Below are positions 16,470-26,493 of a stretch of 42,511 bases of DNA, one piece after another. Within the stretch, counting starts at the first letter, position 1, and each line of letters starts with the position of its first letter. Origin of the DNA: Bacteroidales bacterium (GTDB taxonomy: Bacteria > Bacteroidota > Bacteroidia > Bacteroidales > UBA1402); contig JAQVXI010000001.1 in the NCBI GenBank assembly GCA_028709215.1, positions 1 to 42,511 on the forward strand, in the 5' to 3' direction. The notes below the pieces were generated by a model. The model was not told where the DNA came from and searched no databases. It saw only the letters and a list, made by a program, of their open reading frames with translations. A program made the position numbers and the translations under genes.

Positions 16470-17786
16470 ATGACAAACAAAGAGTTTTTCCCAGGTATCG
16501 AAGCCATCAAATTTGAAGGCGTAGAAAGCAAAAATCCGATGGCGTTCCGTTATTACGATCCCAATCGCATCGTATATGGCAAACCAATGAAAGAATGGTT
16601 CCGTTTTAGTATGGCTTGGTGGCATACCTTATGTGCAACGGGTGATGATCCGTTTGGAGGTGGTACCAAAGATTTTCCTTGGGCCGAAGGCGCCAGTGAT
16701 CTTGAAATCGCCAAAGCTAAGATGGATGCGGGTTTTGAGTTTATGAAAAAGTGTGGCATTGAGTATTACTGCTTCCATGACATTGACCTGGTTAGTGAAG
16801 GTCAAAGCATTGAAGAATACGAAGGCAACTTGAAGGAAATGGTTGCTTATGCCAAGAAAAAGCAAGCAGAAACAGGCATCAAATTGATGTGGGGAACCGC
16901 CAATGTATTCAGTCACAAGCGTTACATGAACGGTGCAAGTACCAATCCTGATTTTGATGTGGTTGCTCGTGCGATTGTTCAAATTAAAAATGCCATTGAT
17001 GCGACCATCGATTTGGGTGGCGAAGCATACGTGTTCTGGGGTGGCCGTGAAGGTTATATGAGTTTGTTGAATACCAACATGAAACGTGAAAAGGATCATC
17101 TTGCGATGATGTTGACGTTGGCTCGTGACTATGCCCGTTCAAAAGGATTCAAGGGGGTATTCTTGATTGAACCCAAACCGATGGAACCAACCAAACATCA
17201 ATACGATGTGGACGCTGAAACCGTTATTGGTTTCTTAAAGGCACATGGTTTGGACAAGGATTTCAAACTCAACATTGAAGTCAATCATGCTACATTGGCA
17301 GGACATACGTTTGAGCACGAACTACAATGTGCTGTCGATGCCGGAATGTTGGGATCGATTGATGCAAACCGTGGTGACGTTCAGAATGGTTGGGATACCG
17401 ATCAGTTCCCCATCGATATTTATGAATTGACACAAGCGATGATGGTCTTATTGCAAGGTGGTGGTTTGCAAGGTGGTGGTACCAATTTTGATGCCAAAAC
17501 CAGAAGAAACTCAACGGATCTGGAAGATATCTTCATTGCTCATATCTCTGGTATGGATGTGATGGCAAGAGCGTTGATCGCTGCTGCTGATTTGTTGGAA
17601 CAATCTCCTTACCAATCGATGGTTCAAGAAAGATATGCTTCATTTGATTCCGGAAAAGGCAAGGATTTTGAATCAGGAAAGCTATCTTTGGAAGATGTTT
17701 ATGCGTATGCCAAATCGAATGGAGAACCCAAATCGACCAGTGGTAAGCAAGAACTCTACGAAGCGATTGTAAATATGTACATTTAA
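16470..17786 (+). CDS. xylA: Xylose isomerase
   Basis: A 438-residue cytosolic TIM-barrel isomerase of the long (class II) type that interconverts D-xylose and D-xylulose. Catalytic His103 is in [10 protein letters not shown]. Metal ligands lie in [32 protein letters not shown] and DANRGD. Codons are of the highly expressed type (many aac, aaa, ggt). No xylose transporter follows; instead an alkaline phosphatase gene starts 10 nt after the stop. Confidence 0.97.
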   Translation: MTNKEFFPGIEAIKFEGVESKNPMAFRYYDPNRIVYGKPMKEWFRFSMAWWHTLCATGDDPFGGGTKDFPWAEGASDLEIAKAKMDAGFEFMKKCGIEYYCFHDIDLVSEGQSIEEYEGNLKEMVAYAKKKQAETGIKLMWGTANVFSHKRYMNGASTNPDFDVVARAIVQIKNAIDATIDLGGEAYVFWGGREGYMSLLNTNMKREKDHLAMMLTLARDYARSKGFKGVFLIEPKPMEPTKHQYDVDAETVIGFLKAHGLDKDFKLNIEVNHATLAGHTFEHELQCAVDAGMLGSIDANRGDVQNGWDTDQFPIDIYELTQAMMVLLQGGGLQGGGTNFDAKTRRNSTDLEDIFIAHISGMDVMARALIAAADLLEQSPYQSMVQERYASFDSGKGKDFESGKLSLEDVYAYAKSNGEPKSTSGKQELYEAIVNMYI

Positions 17787-17796
17787 TTGACTCATC

Positions 17797-19515
17797 ATGC
17801 AAACTTTTCAACGGCAACGTCTCCTGATTGTTTTAATCCTTAGTTTTGGATTTTTTGTTACTCAGAAAGCGTGGCCGTTCGAAAAGAATGCCGATGTTCC
17901 TTTAAACTGGTCGGGTGTTTCCTACGAACGGGAAGCCCGACCGGTTCAAAATGTGATTGTGTTGATTCCGGATGGGACATCTCTGGCGACCTATTCTGCC
18001 GCTCGTTGGTATCAGTCGATGATGAATCCCGAAAAGAATCAATTGGCAATCGATCCTTTTGTTACCGGACTGGTGCGAACCTACTCTTCCAACGCTCCAA
18101 TTGGCGACAGTGCACCCACAACGTCTTGTTATATGACCGGTATGCCTTCTCAGTCCGGTTTTGTTTCTACCTATCCGAAGTCCGACGGTCCGAACGATTT
18201 GATTGCCGTGGATCCTGTGCGTGCGTATCAACCCTTAATGACTCTATTGGAAGCTACACGGCTTTTGCAAGGGCGTGCGACGGGTTTGGTCTTTACCTGT
18301 GAATTTCCTCATGCGACTCCTGCCGATTGCTCTGCTCATTCGTATGCACGCTCGGATTATACGAGTATTGTATCTCAGATGGTTCACAATCAGCTTGATG
18401 TTGTAATCGGGGGTGGCGTTGATTTGCTCACGGAAGCCCAGCTCGAAGTCCTAAAATCTAGAGGCTATGATGTTTTATTAAACGAAGCGACGTCCTTTCG
18501 TACGTACGAAGGTGATCGACTTTGGAGTTTGTTTCAACCCCGTGCGATGTCGTATGATCTGGATCGGGATGCAAGCAAAGAACCTTCCCTAGCAGAAATG
18601 ACGAGCAAAGCCATCGATGTACTGTCAAAAAATGAATCGGGTTTCTTCCTTATGGTAGAAGGCAGTAAAATTGATTGGGCTGCACATGCCAACGATGTTG
18701 TAGGCATGCTTACTGAATATCTGGCCTTTGATCAGGCGTGTCAGGTGGCGTTTGATTACGCAAAGAAACAGGGGAATACCGCTGTGATTGTACTTTCTGA
18801 TCATGGCAACAGTGGGCTTAGTATTGGTGCAACCCGTTGCCCGGGCTACGATAAGTTAAGTAAGGAACAATTGTTTGGTTCCATACGTTCGGTGAATCGC
18901 ACCGTTGAAGGGATTGCAACAAGCTTGAATGCGAATGCCTACGATTTGGCAGCACAGATTATCCAATCACATACCGGTTTTGAGTTTACTTCGCAAGAGT
19001 TGCATGGTTTGACGCAATGCAAGGATTATAAACAAAGTCCCATTGCTGCACAAGATCGCAGAAGCGGGCCCTCCCTCACGTATTATCTGGCTGCCTGCAT
19101 CAATGAGCGTACTTGTTTTGGTTTTACTACCCATGGTCATACGGGTGAAGATGTTTTGCTGGCAGCATGGCATCCTTTGGGTGATGTCCCGGTCGGAGTG
19201 CTGCATAATTATGAAATCAATGCGTATTTGGCGAAACTGTTGCAGGTGGAAGGACAACTTCCGATGCTTTCCGACCGTTACTTTGCTGCGCATACGGCTG
19301 TTTTTTCCGAACAAACCTTTGAACTTCGCATCGATGATGCTGTCGAACACCCCGTGTTACATATTCGAAAAGGGCGCAATCGTATGGAAGTAGTGGATGA
19401 TTCCAACATCATTCGATATAACGGAAAAACGTATGAGCTACCAACCGTCGCTGTTTACGTCAAGAAAAATGAGACGTTCTATCTTCCGACTTCATTGACC
19501 GGTTGGTTTAAGTGA
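17797..19515 (+). CDS. Exported alkaline phosphatase family protein
   Basis: A 572-residue phosphomonoesterase with an N-terminal signal sequence (about 8-28). Metal and active-site motifs are VLIPDGTS (metal Asp), GDSAPTTSCYMTG (nucleophile region, DSAASATA in E. coli), EGSKIDWAAHAND, VLSDHGNSG and HTGEDVLLAAWHP. All expected ligand positions are occupied, but several neighbours differ from PhoA (SKIDW for GRIDH, DHGNSG for DHETGG), so this is a divergent subgroup and substrate is open. It follows xylA by 10 nt and so probably shares the xylose transcript, with no evident metabolic link. Its last 37 nt overlap the convergent repair gene. Confidence 0.88.
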   Translation: MQTFQRQRLLIVLILSFGFFVTQKAWPFEKNADVPLNWSGVSYEREARPVQNVIVLIPDGTSLATYSAARWYQSMMNPEKNQLAIDPFVTGLVRTYSSNAPIGDSAPTTSCYMTGMPSQSGFVSTYPKSDGPNDLIAVDPVRAYQPLMTLLEATRLLQGRATGLVFTCEFPHATPADCSAHSYARSDYTSIVSQMVHNQLDVVIGGGVDLLTEAQLEVLKSRGYDVLLNEATSFRTYEGDRLWSLFQPRAMSYDLDRDASKEPSLAEMTSKAIDVLSKNESGFFLMVEGSKIDWAAHANDVVGMLTEYLAFDQACQVAFDYAKKQGNTAVIVLSDHGNSGLSIGATRCPGYDKLSKEQLFGSIRSVNRTVEGIATSLNANAYDLAAQIIQSHTGFEFTSQELHGLTQCKDYKQSPIAAQDRRSGPSLTYYLAACINERTCFGFTTHGHTGEDVLLAAWHPLGDVPVGVLHNYEINAYLAKLLQVEGQLPMLSDRYFAAHTAVFSEQTFELRIDDAVEHPVLHIRKGRNRMEVVDDSNIIRYNGKTYELPTVAVYVKKNETFYLPTSLTGWFK

Positions 19516-20027
19516 TGCTTTTCCCAGTCCAAAAGCTGTTGTTTTAAACGATTTCCCCAACGATAATGGCCTATTCCGCCCTGCTTGGGGAGTATTCGAT
19601 GGCAAGGTATGATGTATAGCAATGGATTATGTCCAACGGCATTTCCAACGGCACGTTGAGATGTAGGGGCCTGTATGGCTTGCGCCAGTTGACCATATGT
19701 TGACGTTTTCCCGAATGGAAGTTTACTCAGTTCCATCCAAACTTCTTTTTGAAAGGCTGTCCCGGATAGGGCGATGTCGATTGATATGTGTACGTGAATC
19801 GGATCTTCGAAATGAGCTGCCAGGGCTTTGCTGTGGTTTGTGGCCGATTCGACAGGATGGGCTTGGGGGTAGCGGCTTAAAATCGATTCAAGTTTGGGTT
19901 GAAGGTCTGTAATCCCATATTCTGTTTCTGCCAGATAAAACGTCCCCAAAACGGTATCTATTTTGTTTAGTATAAGATGGCTGATTCTTGTGTCTTGAGG
20001 GATGAATTGAATGTTTGTTTGAAGCAT
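19479..20027 (-). CDS. Methylated-DNA--protein-cysteine methyltransferase
   Basis: A 182-residue O6-alkylguanine DNA repair protein (Ogt/Ada C-terminal type) that transfers the alkyl group to its own cysteine. The acceptor is Cys142 in IIPCHRIL, followed by the Ada-like GHYRWGNRLKQQLLDWE. The helix-turn-helix region is TSTYGQLAQAIQ, with QRAVGNAVGHNP before the active site. The start at 20027 is chosen because the upstream in-frame extension runs through the promoter region and is not protein-like. The 3' end overlaps the alkaline phosphatase gene by 37 nt. Confidence 0.92.
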   Translation of the reverse strand: MLQTNIQFIPQDTRISHLILNKIDTVLGTFYLAETEYGITDLQPKLESILSRYPQAHPVESATNHSKALAAHFEDPIHVHISIDIALSGTAFQKEVWMELSKLPFGKTSTYGQLAQAIQAPTSQRAVGNAVGHNPLLYIIPCHRILPKQGGIGHYRWGNRLKQQLLDWEKHHLNQPVNEVGR

Positions 20028-20048
20028 GCTTGATCGATTGATGTGGTT

Positions 20049-20076
20049 CAAATATATAAAAAAACACGTACATTTG
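20049..20076. promoter_or_regulatory. Divergent promoter elements
   Basis: The minus strand reads TATATTTG (20049-20056), facing the repair gene start at 20027. The plus strand reads TACATTTG (20069-20076), facing the export gene at 20134. Both match TAnnTTTG exactly. The plus element would drive the surface polysaccharide block that follows. Confidence 0.5.
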
Positions 20077-20133
20077 CAGGAACACAATTTTTTGACGTTT
20101 TGTGCGTTCTTTTTGTAAACAAAGCAATTGACC

Positions 20134-22548
20134 ATGTCGTATAAAGCACACGTTTTTTTTCTGCTTATTTTGTTCTTTTTAGCGTTGCCTTTAGGGGCGC
20201 AACAATCCATGCGTTCTCAGGACATCAACACGGTTGATGTAGAGTCTTTGAGTGACGAACAAATCCAACAACTCATTCGCAAAGCAACCGATCAGGGCTT
20301 GTCCATTGAGCAGGCGCTTCAGATTGCACAAGCGCAAGGGGCCTCCGCAACGCAAATTACTAAAATTCGGGAGCGCATACGTGCAACCCAATCGGGCGCC
20401 TCTTCTCTGGAGAAGCGAACCGGCTTGGCTGATAAATACGATTTGGCTACGGATGCACAATTGTTTTCAGATAAAGCCGCGTTTGATGAGAAGCTTATTC
20501 ATCGCAAGATCTACGGCTTTCAATTTTTTAATTCGGAGAAATTGAGTTTTGAACCGTCTGTTAATATCCCAATTCCAAAGTCTTATGTCTTATCCTCAAG
20601 CGATGAATTGATTATCAATATCTGGGGGGCCAGTCAGCAAGTCTACGAACTGACGGTGGATCAAAGTGGTGCCATCTACATACCGGGAGTTGGGCAGATT
20701 CAGGTCGGAGGCATGCAGTTGGATCAAGCTCGTACGTTGATCCATAATCGACTGAAGGCTATTTATTCCGGAATGTCCGGAAGCAATCCCAATACATGGG
20801 CGGATATTAGTATCCAAAATTTGCGAGCCATCAAGGTGAGTGTATTGGGAGAAGTGATGGTTCCCGGAACGTATACATTGCCTGCTACAGCCTCTGCATT
20901 CAATGCCTTGTATTTATCCGGTGGTCCCAATGAAACAGGGTCGTTTCGAAACATTCAGGTCATTCGGGATAATAAAGTGTTGCAGACCATTGACGTCTAT
21001 GATTATTTGATTCATTCCAATCCAAAGAGCAATGTGGTTTTGAGGGATAACGATATTTTGATGATCCCACCCTATGAGGCTCGTGTGGATATGCAAGGCT
21101 CTTTCAAGAGAAAGGGTTTCTTTGAATGGAAGAAAGGTGAGACCCTGTCTCATATGATTGCATTTGCCGGAGGTTTTGATGCGGCAGCATACAAGGCTTC
21201 TTTGTCGGTGGTGCGATATACGGATTCACAACGAATGATTCTTGATGTGGATGCCGATATGTTTAGCCGATTTGTTCCTCAGGATGGGGATAGCATCACT
21301 GCAGGGCAGGTCCTCCAACGTTACAACAATCGTGTCCATATATCCGGTGCTGTTTTTCGTCCGGGCACGTATTCGTTGGTTGATGGGATGAAGTTGATCG
21401 ATCTGATCCAGCGGGCACAAGGAGTGACCGAAGACGTATTCAACAATCGAGGGATCGTTTTTCGTTTGGGGAAAGATCTGACGCCGACAACGCTTGCCTT
21501 TGATGTTACGGACGTGCTCAATCGGAAGAAAGACATTGTTTTGCAGCGGGAAGATTCGGTCGTGATTCAGGATTTGTTCAGTATGCGCGAAGAACGCTAC
21601 GTGCGTATTATGGGGGAAGTTCAGGAACAGGGGGTGTATCCTTATAGTGAGGGGATGACGATCAATGATTTGATTTTCCAAGCGGGTGGTCTGAAAGAAG
21701 CTGCCAGTGAGTCCTTTATTGAAATATCAAGAAGACATAGTTACGAGCGGGCTGCAAGCCTGAGCAATGACTTGGTCGAACTGTATCAGTTTGACATCAG
21801 TAGAAGTTTAAAGTTGGCCGATGACGACGCGCGCTTTGTGATGGAACCCTTTGATTATGTGTACATTCGAAAGGCACCTTCGTATTTTGAGCAAAAGACG
21901 GTAACGATTGAAGGAGAAATCCTTTATCCGGGGCAATACAGCATTCAATCCAAAACAGAGCGTATATCGGACTTGATTCGAAGAGCGGGTGGGTTGACTC
22001 CCCATGCCTATGTGGATGGGGCGACGTTGTTTCGTAAAGTGGATAAGGCCGATCTGGATACGACGATGTTATCCAATTTGGTTGTGGATACCTTGGTGGA
22101 AAAAGCGACAAGGCAGCTGTCTTCCGGACGTGTTGAGATTCAGTTGTCAGAGATTCTAAAGGATACAACGAGTATCTATAATTATCATTTGAAAGAAGGT
22201 GATCGCATCCTGATTCCGGAAGTTTCGGAAGAGGTTCATGTGGTCGGTGCCATTCTTAATCCGGTAGGATTGGCGTATGAACGGGGTAAACGTGCCAATT
22301 ATTACATCAATCGATCCGGGGGATTTAGCGATCAAGCCAATTCGAGAAAGGTCTACGTGATCAATGGTGATGGGACCACGGAGGTGACCAAAACGTTTCT
22401 TTTTAGGCGTTATCCCAAGGTGAGTCCGGGTTCTAAAATTATGGTACCGGAAAAACCGGAGAAGGAAGGCGTACCTGTCGCAACATGGTTGGCTATTGCC
22501 AGCACCTTTTCATCCTTAGCCATTGCGATCGCTGCAATAATGCCCTAA
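20134..22548 (+). CDS. Wza-like SLBB-domain polysaccharide export protein
   Basis: An 804-residue exported protein for capsule or exopolysaccharide secretion across the outer membrane. A signal peptide (about 1-22, without a lipobox cysteine) is followed by a helical region (LSDEQIQQLIRKATDQGLS). The Poly_export domain is next (SSSDELIINIWGASQQVYELTVD, then YIPGVGQIQVGG). A series of SLBB beta-grasp repeats follows (for example SVLGEVMVPGTY, HISGAVFRPGTY, RIMGEVQEQGVY, TIEGEILYPGQY, HVVGAILNPVGL). It ends with a hydrophobic helix (about 782-804). The length, twice that of E. coli Wza, is usual for Bacteroidota. The Wzz gene starts 10 nt downstream. Confidence 0.92.
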   Translation: MSYKAHVFFLLILFFLALPLGAQQSMRSQDINTVDVESLSDEQIQQLIRKATDQGLSIEQALQIAQAQGASATQITKIRERIRATQSGASSLEKRTGLADKYDLATDAQLFSDKAAFDEKLIHRKIYGFQFFNSEKLSFEPSVNIPIPKSYVLSSSDELIINIWGASQQVYELTVDQSGAIYIPGVGQIQVGGMQLDQARTLIHNRLKAIYSGMSGSNPNTWADISIQNLRAIKVSVLGEVMVPGTYTLPATASAFNALYLSGGPNETGSFRNIQVIRDNKVLQTIDVYDYLIHSNPKSNVVLRDNDILMIPPYEARVDMQGSFKRKGFFEWKKGETLSHMIAFAGGFDAAAYKASLSVVRYTDSQRMILDVDADMFSRFVPQDGDSITAGQVLQRYNNRVHISGAVFRPGTYSLVDGMKLIDLIQRAQGVTEDVFNNRGIVFRLGKDLTPTTLAFDVTDVLNRKKDIVLQREDSVVIQDLFSMREERYVRIMGEVQEQGVYPYSEGMTINDLIFQAGGLKEAASESFIEISRRHSYERAASLSNDLVELYQFDISRSLKLADDDARFVMEPFDYVYIRKAPSYFEQKTVTIEGEILYPGQYSIQSKTERISDLIRRAGGLTPHAYVDGATLFRKVDKADLDTTMLSNLVVDTLVEKATRQLSSGRVEIQLSEILKDTTSIYNYHLKEGDRILIPEVSEEVHVVGAILNPVGLAYERGKRANYYINRSGGFSDQANSRKVYVINGDGTTEVTKTFLFRRYPKVSPGSKIMVPEKPEKEGVPVATWLAIASTFSSLAIAIAAIMP

Positions 22549-22558
22549 AAGACATATT

Positions 22559-23665
22559 ATGAGTAATATAGAACAATCGAGCCCTAAGATTCATGCGAAC
22601 AGCATTGACATAATGGATCTGTTTAAACTGTTGATACGCAACAAGCGAATATGGATCGTTGGCGCCATTGTTGGGTTTTGTTTGGGAGTTGTGTTGGCAT
22701 TTATCTTGCCTGTACAGTATAAGGTTTCAACCACCATCTTGCCGCAAAGTGAATCGGAGTCCGGATTGGGACAGTTTTCTTCACTGGCTGCAATCGCCGG
22801 ATTTGATTTGAACTTAAGTAATTCGACAACAGAGATTTCCCCGGTTATGTACCCTATGCTTGCCGAGTCTCCTCGTTTTCTTTCAGCGTTGATGGATTCT
22901 TCATATAACTTTGAAGGACATGAAAAGCCCATTCAATTGTATAAGTATTTTACTGAAATAAAAAAGCCAACGTTTTTCGAACAATTGTATGGGTATACAG
23001 CGGGTTTGCCTGCGATCCTTCGACGAAAGTTTAAGAAAGAAGAGCCAGTGCTACTGCACGGACCAAACGAAGATCTCTCTTTCCTTGCGTTCTCACAAAA
23101 GGAGAAAGATGTTTTGTTGATGCTTGCCGGTATGGTTCGGCTTAGTATTAATAAAAAAGAAGGCTATTTGTCTCTGGATTGCTACGGGCATGAGAAGCTG
23201 TTTACTGCACAGTTGGCTCAGGCAGCAATGAATCTTTTGCAAGAACAGATTACGGAGTTTAAAGTTCAAAGTGCAGAACAGCAGTTGATGTTTGTGGAGA
23301 ATCGTTTTGATGAAAAGAAATCTGAATTTGAGGCGATTCAAAGTCAGTTGGCATATCATATGGATCGAAATCTACACGTAACGACGGAAGCATCTAAAAT
23401 GGAGCAGATTCAGTTACAAGCTGAATACGACATGGTTTACTCGGTTTACTCCGAATTGGCAAAAACGTTGGAGCAAGCACGAATACAAGTCAAGCGTAAA
23501 ACTCCCGTGTTTATAGTGATTAAACCGGCAGTATTACCCAACGAAAAATTCAAACCCAGAAGAATGGTTGTGGTTGCCTCTTCTACCATCATCGGGCTAA
23601 TTTTATCCATTCTTTACGTTGCCTTACACTATGTTTGGCGGTGTTATTCAAAGAAAATATGGTAA
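22559..23665 (+). CDS. Wzz-type chain-length determinant / polysaccharide co-polymerase
   Basis: A 368-residue inner-membrane protein with the Wzz layout: membrane helix near residues 32-54, a large periplasmic domain containing a long coiled coil (about 220-310, rich in Gln and Glu), and a second membrane helix near 340-362. The proline preceding the second helix region (KPAVLPNEKFKPRR) matches the PxxPxxP-like motif of the family. No C-terminal tyrosine kinase domain is present. It probably sets chain length together with the Wza protein. The next gene starts inside its stop (ATGGTAA, 7-nt overlap). Confidence 0.88.
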   Translation: MSNIEQSSPKIHANSIDIMDLFKLLIRNKRIWIVGAIVGFCLGVVLAFILPVQYKVSTTILPQSESESGLGQFSSLAAIAGFDLNLSNSTTEISPVMYPMLAESPRFLSALMDSSYNFEGHEKPIQLYKYFTEIKKPTFFEQLYGYTAGLPAILRRKFKKEEPVLLHGPNEDLSFLAFSQKEKDVLLMLAGMVRLSINKKEGYLSLDCYGHEKLFTAQLAQAAMNLLQEQITEFKVQSAEQQLMFVENRFDEKKSEFEAIQSQLAYHMDRNLHVTTEASKMEQIQLQAEYDMVYSVYSELAKTLEQARIQVKRKTPVFIVIKPAVLPNEKFKPRRMVVVASSTIIGLILSILYVALHYVWRCYSKKIW

Positions 23666-25194
23666 AAGATCCGGAATCAAATCAAGTTCGGATGGCTAAA
23701 AATACCATATTTCTGTATATTCGGATGTTTCTTATTTTGCTTGTCAATCTCATCTCGGTACGAATCGTTCTGAAGGCAGTAGGAGCGGAGGATTATGGAA
23801 TTTATCATGTTGTTGCCGGTATTGTGACTTTGTTTTCTTTTCTATCTACTACGATGGCGTCAGGGAGTCAACGTTTTTTTGCTTTTGCGCTCGGTAAAAA
23901 TGATCACACACTGCTAAGTAGATATTTTAGTTTGAGCATGCTCGGCTACATGGGGATCTCCGTCTTTTTTTTTATTGTGGTTGAGATTGGTGGTTTGTGG
24001 GTATTACAGAACTACCTGGTGATTCCTCCAGAGCGAATGCAGGCAGCTTTTTGGGTTTTTCAAATATCGGTTCTTACGTTTTTTGTATCGTTTATCAATA
24101 TCCCTTATGATGCAATGATTGTGGCGCATGAAAGGATGACTGTTTTTGCCCATATTAGTATATTTGAATCACTTTTAAAATTGGGCTTAGTGACTTCATT
24201 GCTCGTTTTGGGAGGTGACACTTTGATTCTGTATGCATTGATGCTTTTTATTTCGACCCTATTTTCCGCTACAGCTTTGGTTCTCTATAGTAGAAGGCAT
24301 TTTAATGATGCTCGAATGCGCTGGTATTGGAATCGTGACATATTTGTTGAAATAATTGGTTTTAGTGGATGGAATTTGGTTGAGGCGATTTCTGGTGTGC
24401 TACGCAATCAAGGTATTAACATTTTGTTGAATGTGTTTTTTGGCCCAATTATTAATGCAGCAAGAGCTATATCTTATCAGGTTGGGAGTGCCATGACACA
24501 ATTTGTTACCAATCTATTGATGGCGATAAAACCCCAGATATTCAAGAATTACGCCTTAAATTTGCGCAAGGAAATGCTTGATTTAATTTTAATGGCTTCC
24601 AAAATAACTTATTTTTTGGTGTTTGTATTAAGTGCCCCGGTCTTATTTGATGCCGAAGTTATTCTGAATCTCTTATTGGGTGAGTATCCGGAGTATTCCA
24701 TATTGTTTACACAGCTAGTGGTAGTCATGACCCTTGTAGAGTCCTTGGGTAGTCCATTACATATAGCAGTTCAAGCAACTGGACGTGTAAAATGGTATCA
24801 GATTATTACGGGCGGGCTGTTGTTGTTGAATTTCCCTTTGTCCTATCTTTTATTAAGTATGGGGCTTTCTGCAGAATCTACGCTTTATCTAGGTATTTTT
24901 GTTGCTCTCATAGCTCATTTATCTCGAATATTGTTTGTCAGACACTTGTTAAAGATGTCTTTCTATTTGTATGCAAAGGAAGTCGTTTTACGGTTGATGA
25001 TTGTAACATTTGTCGCATTTGTTTTGGTGAATTTAGTGCATACATATTTACCAAAGGAATGGTGGCGATTCTTTATAATAACCTTTGTGAATTTGATAAT
25101 TACTGCACTTATGATGTATCGTGTTGGGTTGAATACAGTAGAACGCCTCAGTCTTAAACGATTTGTTTTGAAAAAATGGACAACAAAGTCATAA
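23659..25194 (+). CDS. Oligosaccharide flippase (Wzx-like)
   Basis: A 511-residue polytopic inner-membrane protein. The start at 23659 overlaps the stop of the Wzz gene by 7 nt. The N-terminus KNTIFLYIRMFLILLVNLISVRIVLKAVGAEDYGIYHVV (shown here as a description of residues about 12-50) has the charged-then-hydrophobic pattern and the LGxxxYGIY-like turn of Wzx proteins. About 12-14 hydrophobic stretches follow. It would flip the lipid-linked repeat unit. Base composition falls sharply after about 23.9 kb; two sampled 60-nt lines in this gene are about 33% GC. Confidence 0.85.
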   Translation: MVKDPESNQVRMAKNTIFLYIRMFLILLVNLISVRIVLKAVGAEDYGIYHVVAGIVTLFSFLSTTMASGSQRFFAFALGKNDHTLLSRYFSLSMLGYMGISVFFFIVVEIGGLWVLQNYLVIPPERMQAAFWVFQISVLTFFVSFINIPYDAMIVAHERMTVFAHISIFESLLKLGLVTSLLVLGGDTLILYALMLFISTLFSATALVLYSRRHFNDARMRWYWNRDIFVEIIGFSGWNLVEAISGVLRNQGINILLNVFFGPIINAARAISYQVGSAMTQFVTNLLMAIKPQIFKNYALNLRKEMLDLILMASKITYFLVFVLSAPVLFDAEVILNLLLGEYPEYSILFTQLVVVMTLVESLGSPLHIAVQATGRVKWYQIITGGLLLLNFPLSYLLLSMGLSAESTLYLGIFVALIAHLSRILFVRHLLKMSFYLYAKEVVLRLMIVTFVAFVLVNLVHTYLPKEWWRFFIITFVNLIITALMMYRVGLNTVERLSLKRFVLKKWTTKS

Positions 25195-25251
25195 GTGCGA
25201 CGTTTTACTAATCAAAGAGTTTCATGAATGAAGCGGATATAAGTCTTAATT

Positions 25252-26493
25252 ATGGGTGCAACTAGTGTAATATATTCGGTTCCTTACGTCATTTGCATGT
25301 TCGCTTTCCTAGGGCTATGCTTGTGGGAATTTCATCTGCTAAAAAACGAGCAGAATACACAATTGGTACGAATACTTACAATTCTTTTGTATCTGTTTTT
25401 TTTTGGATTGCGTGGATTTGTACTGACCGATTGGTATCAGTACTATTCCGTGTTTGAAAATTTACCAACCTTGTGGGATGGTGGTGAGATTTGGGACAGT
25501 CAAATACTGGAAATGTATGAAACCGACGAAAACCTGGGCGTTTCAGGAATGGAGCCTGTTTTTGTTTATTTTACGATTCTGCTAAAGTCTATTATACCAA
25601 ATTACTTTGTCTGGATTTTCATAAGTACAGCAATGGATCTTTGGTTTCTTGATGGATTTGTAAGAAAATATTCTTCCTATTATTCATTTAGTTTTTTATT
25701 GTTTTTTGTGTTTGGAGGGTTGATTATCCAGATCAACCTAATGCGCAACATTAAAGCGCTTTTGCTCTTTCTTTATTCGTTTCGCTACATTCAAGCACGG
25801 CGGTTTCTGCCGTTTTTCCTATTAAATCTGTTGGGTTTTGGTTTTCACAGTTCTGCCTTATTGTTTTTCCCATTATATTTTTTCTTACATCGCGAAATTT
25901 CCATTCGATGGTTGTGGGCAATTTTCATCGGGGGACTGGTCGTAATTTTGTTTCAAGTACAGTATATAAAACCCATTTTGTTGAGTTTGGCAGATGTCAT
26001 TGGAGGTCGATTGTCTGTACAGATAAAAATATACTTTGCCATGGATTTTTTCAGTCAGGCTTACGGATTGAGTTTGGGATTTGTTGAACGTGCTTTTACA
26101 TATTTGATACTTCTTCTAAATTACAAACGATTGATTGAACAGAAACAGACCAATGTTCTGTTTATTAATGCTTATGTGTTGTATTTTGTTGTGAATTCCT
26201 ATTTTACCGAGATGTTCATTATCGTTGACCGTGTGTCTATGTTGTTTATTTTTGCCTATTGGGTTCTGTATGCTGAAATCGTATTGATGATTAAAGACAA
26301 AATTCTAAAATGGTTTTGGTTCTCTTTGATGATCATTTATGGAGCGATGAAGTTGGTGATCATGAATTCGAATATATTCTCAAAATACGACAATGTTTTG
26401 TTTGGAATTGAGAGTTATGAGGAGAGAAGCCAAACGCGTTATCATGAATTTGATAACTTTAGACAAGTGGAAAAACCAAGCAATCAAAAATGA
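25252..26493 (+). CDS. EpsG-family polysaccharide polymerase (Wzy-like)
   Basis: A 413-residue polytopic membrane protein of the EpsG/Wzy type, expected to polymerise repeat units at the periplasmic face. Hydrophobic segments are distributed over the whole length, with FFGLRGFVLTDWYQYYSVF early (the R..D..Y arrangement typical of EpsG) and INLMRNIKALLLFLYSFRY (about 163-181), close to the QxxRqxiA motif of the family. It lies in the AT-rich core of the cluster (one sampled 60-nt line at 25681 is 28% GC). The following glycosyltransferase start overlaps its stop (ATGA). Confidence 0.8.
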   Translation: MGATSVIYSVPYVICMFAFLGLCLWEFHLLKNEQNTQLVRILTILLYLFFFGLRGFVLTDWYQYYSVFENLPTLWDGGEIWDSQILEMYETDENLGVSGMEPVFVYFTILLKSIIPNYFVWIFISTAMDLWFLDGFVRKYSSYYSFSFLLFFVFGGLIIQINLMRNIKALLLFLYSFRYIQARRFLPFFLLNLLGFGFHSSALLFFPLYFFLHREISIRWLWAIFIGGLVVILFQVQYIKPILLSLADVIGGRLSVQIKIYFAMDFFSQAYGLSLGFVERAFTYLILLLNYKRLIEQKQTNVLFINAYVLYFVVNSYFTEMFIIVDRVSMLFIFAYWVLYAEIVLMIKDKILKWFWFSLMIIYGAMKLVIMNSNIFSKYDNVLFGIESYEERSQTRYHEFDNFRQVEKPSNQK

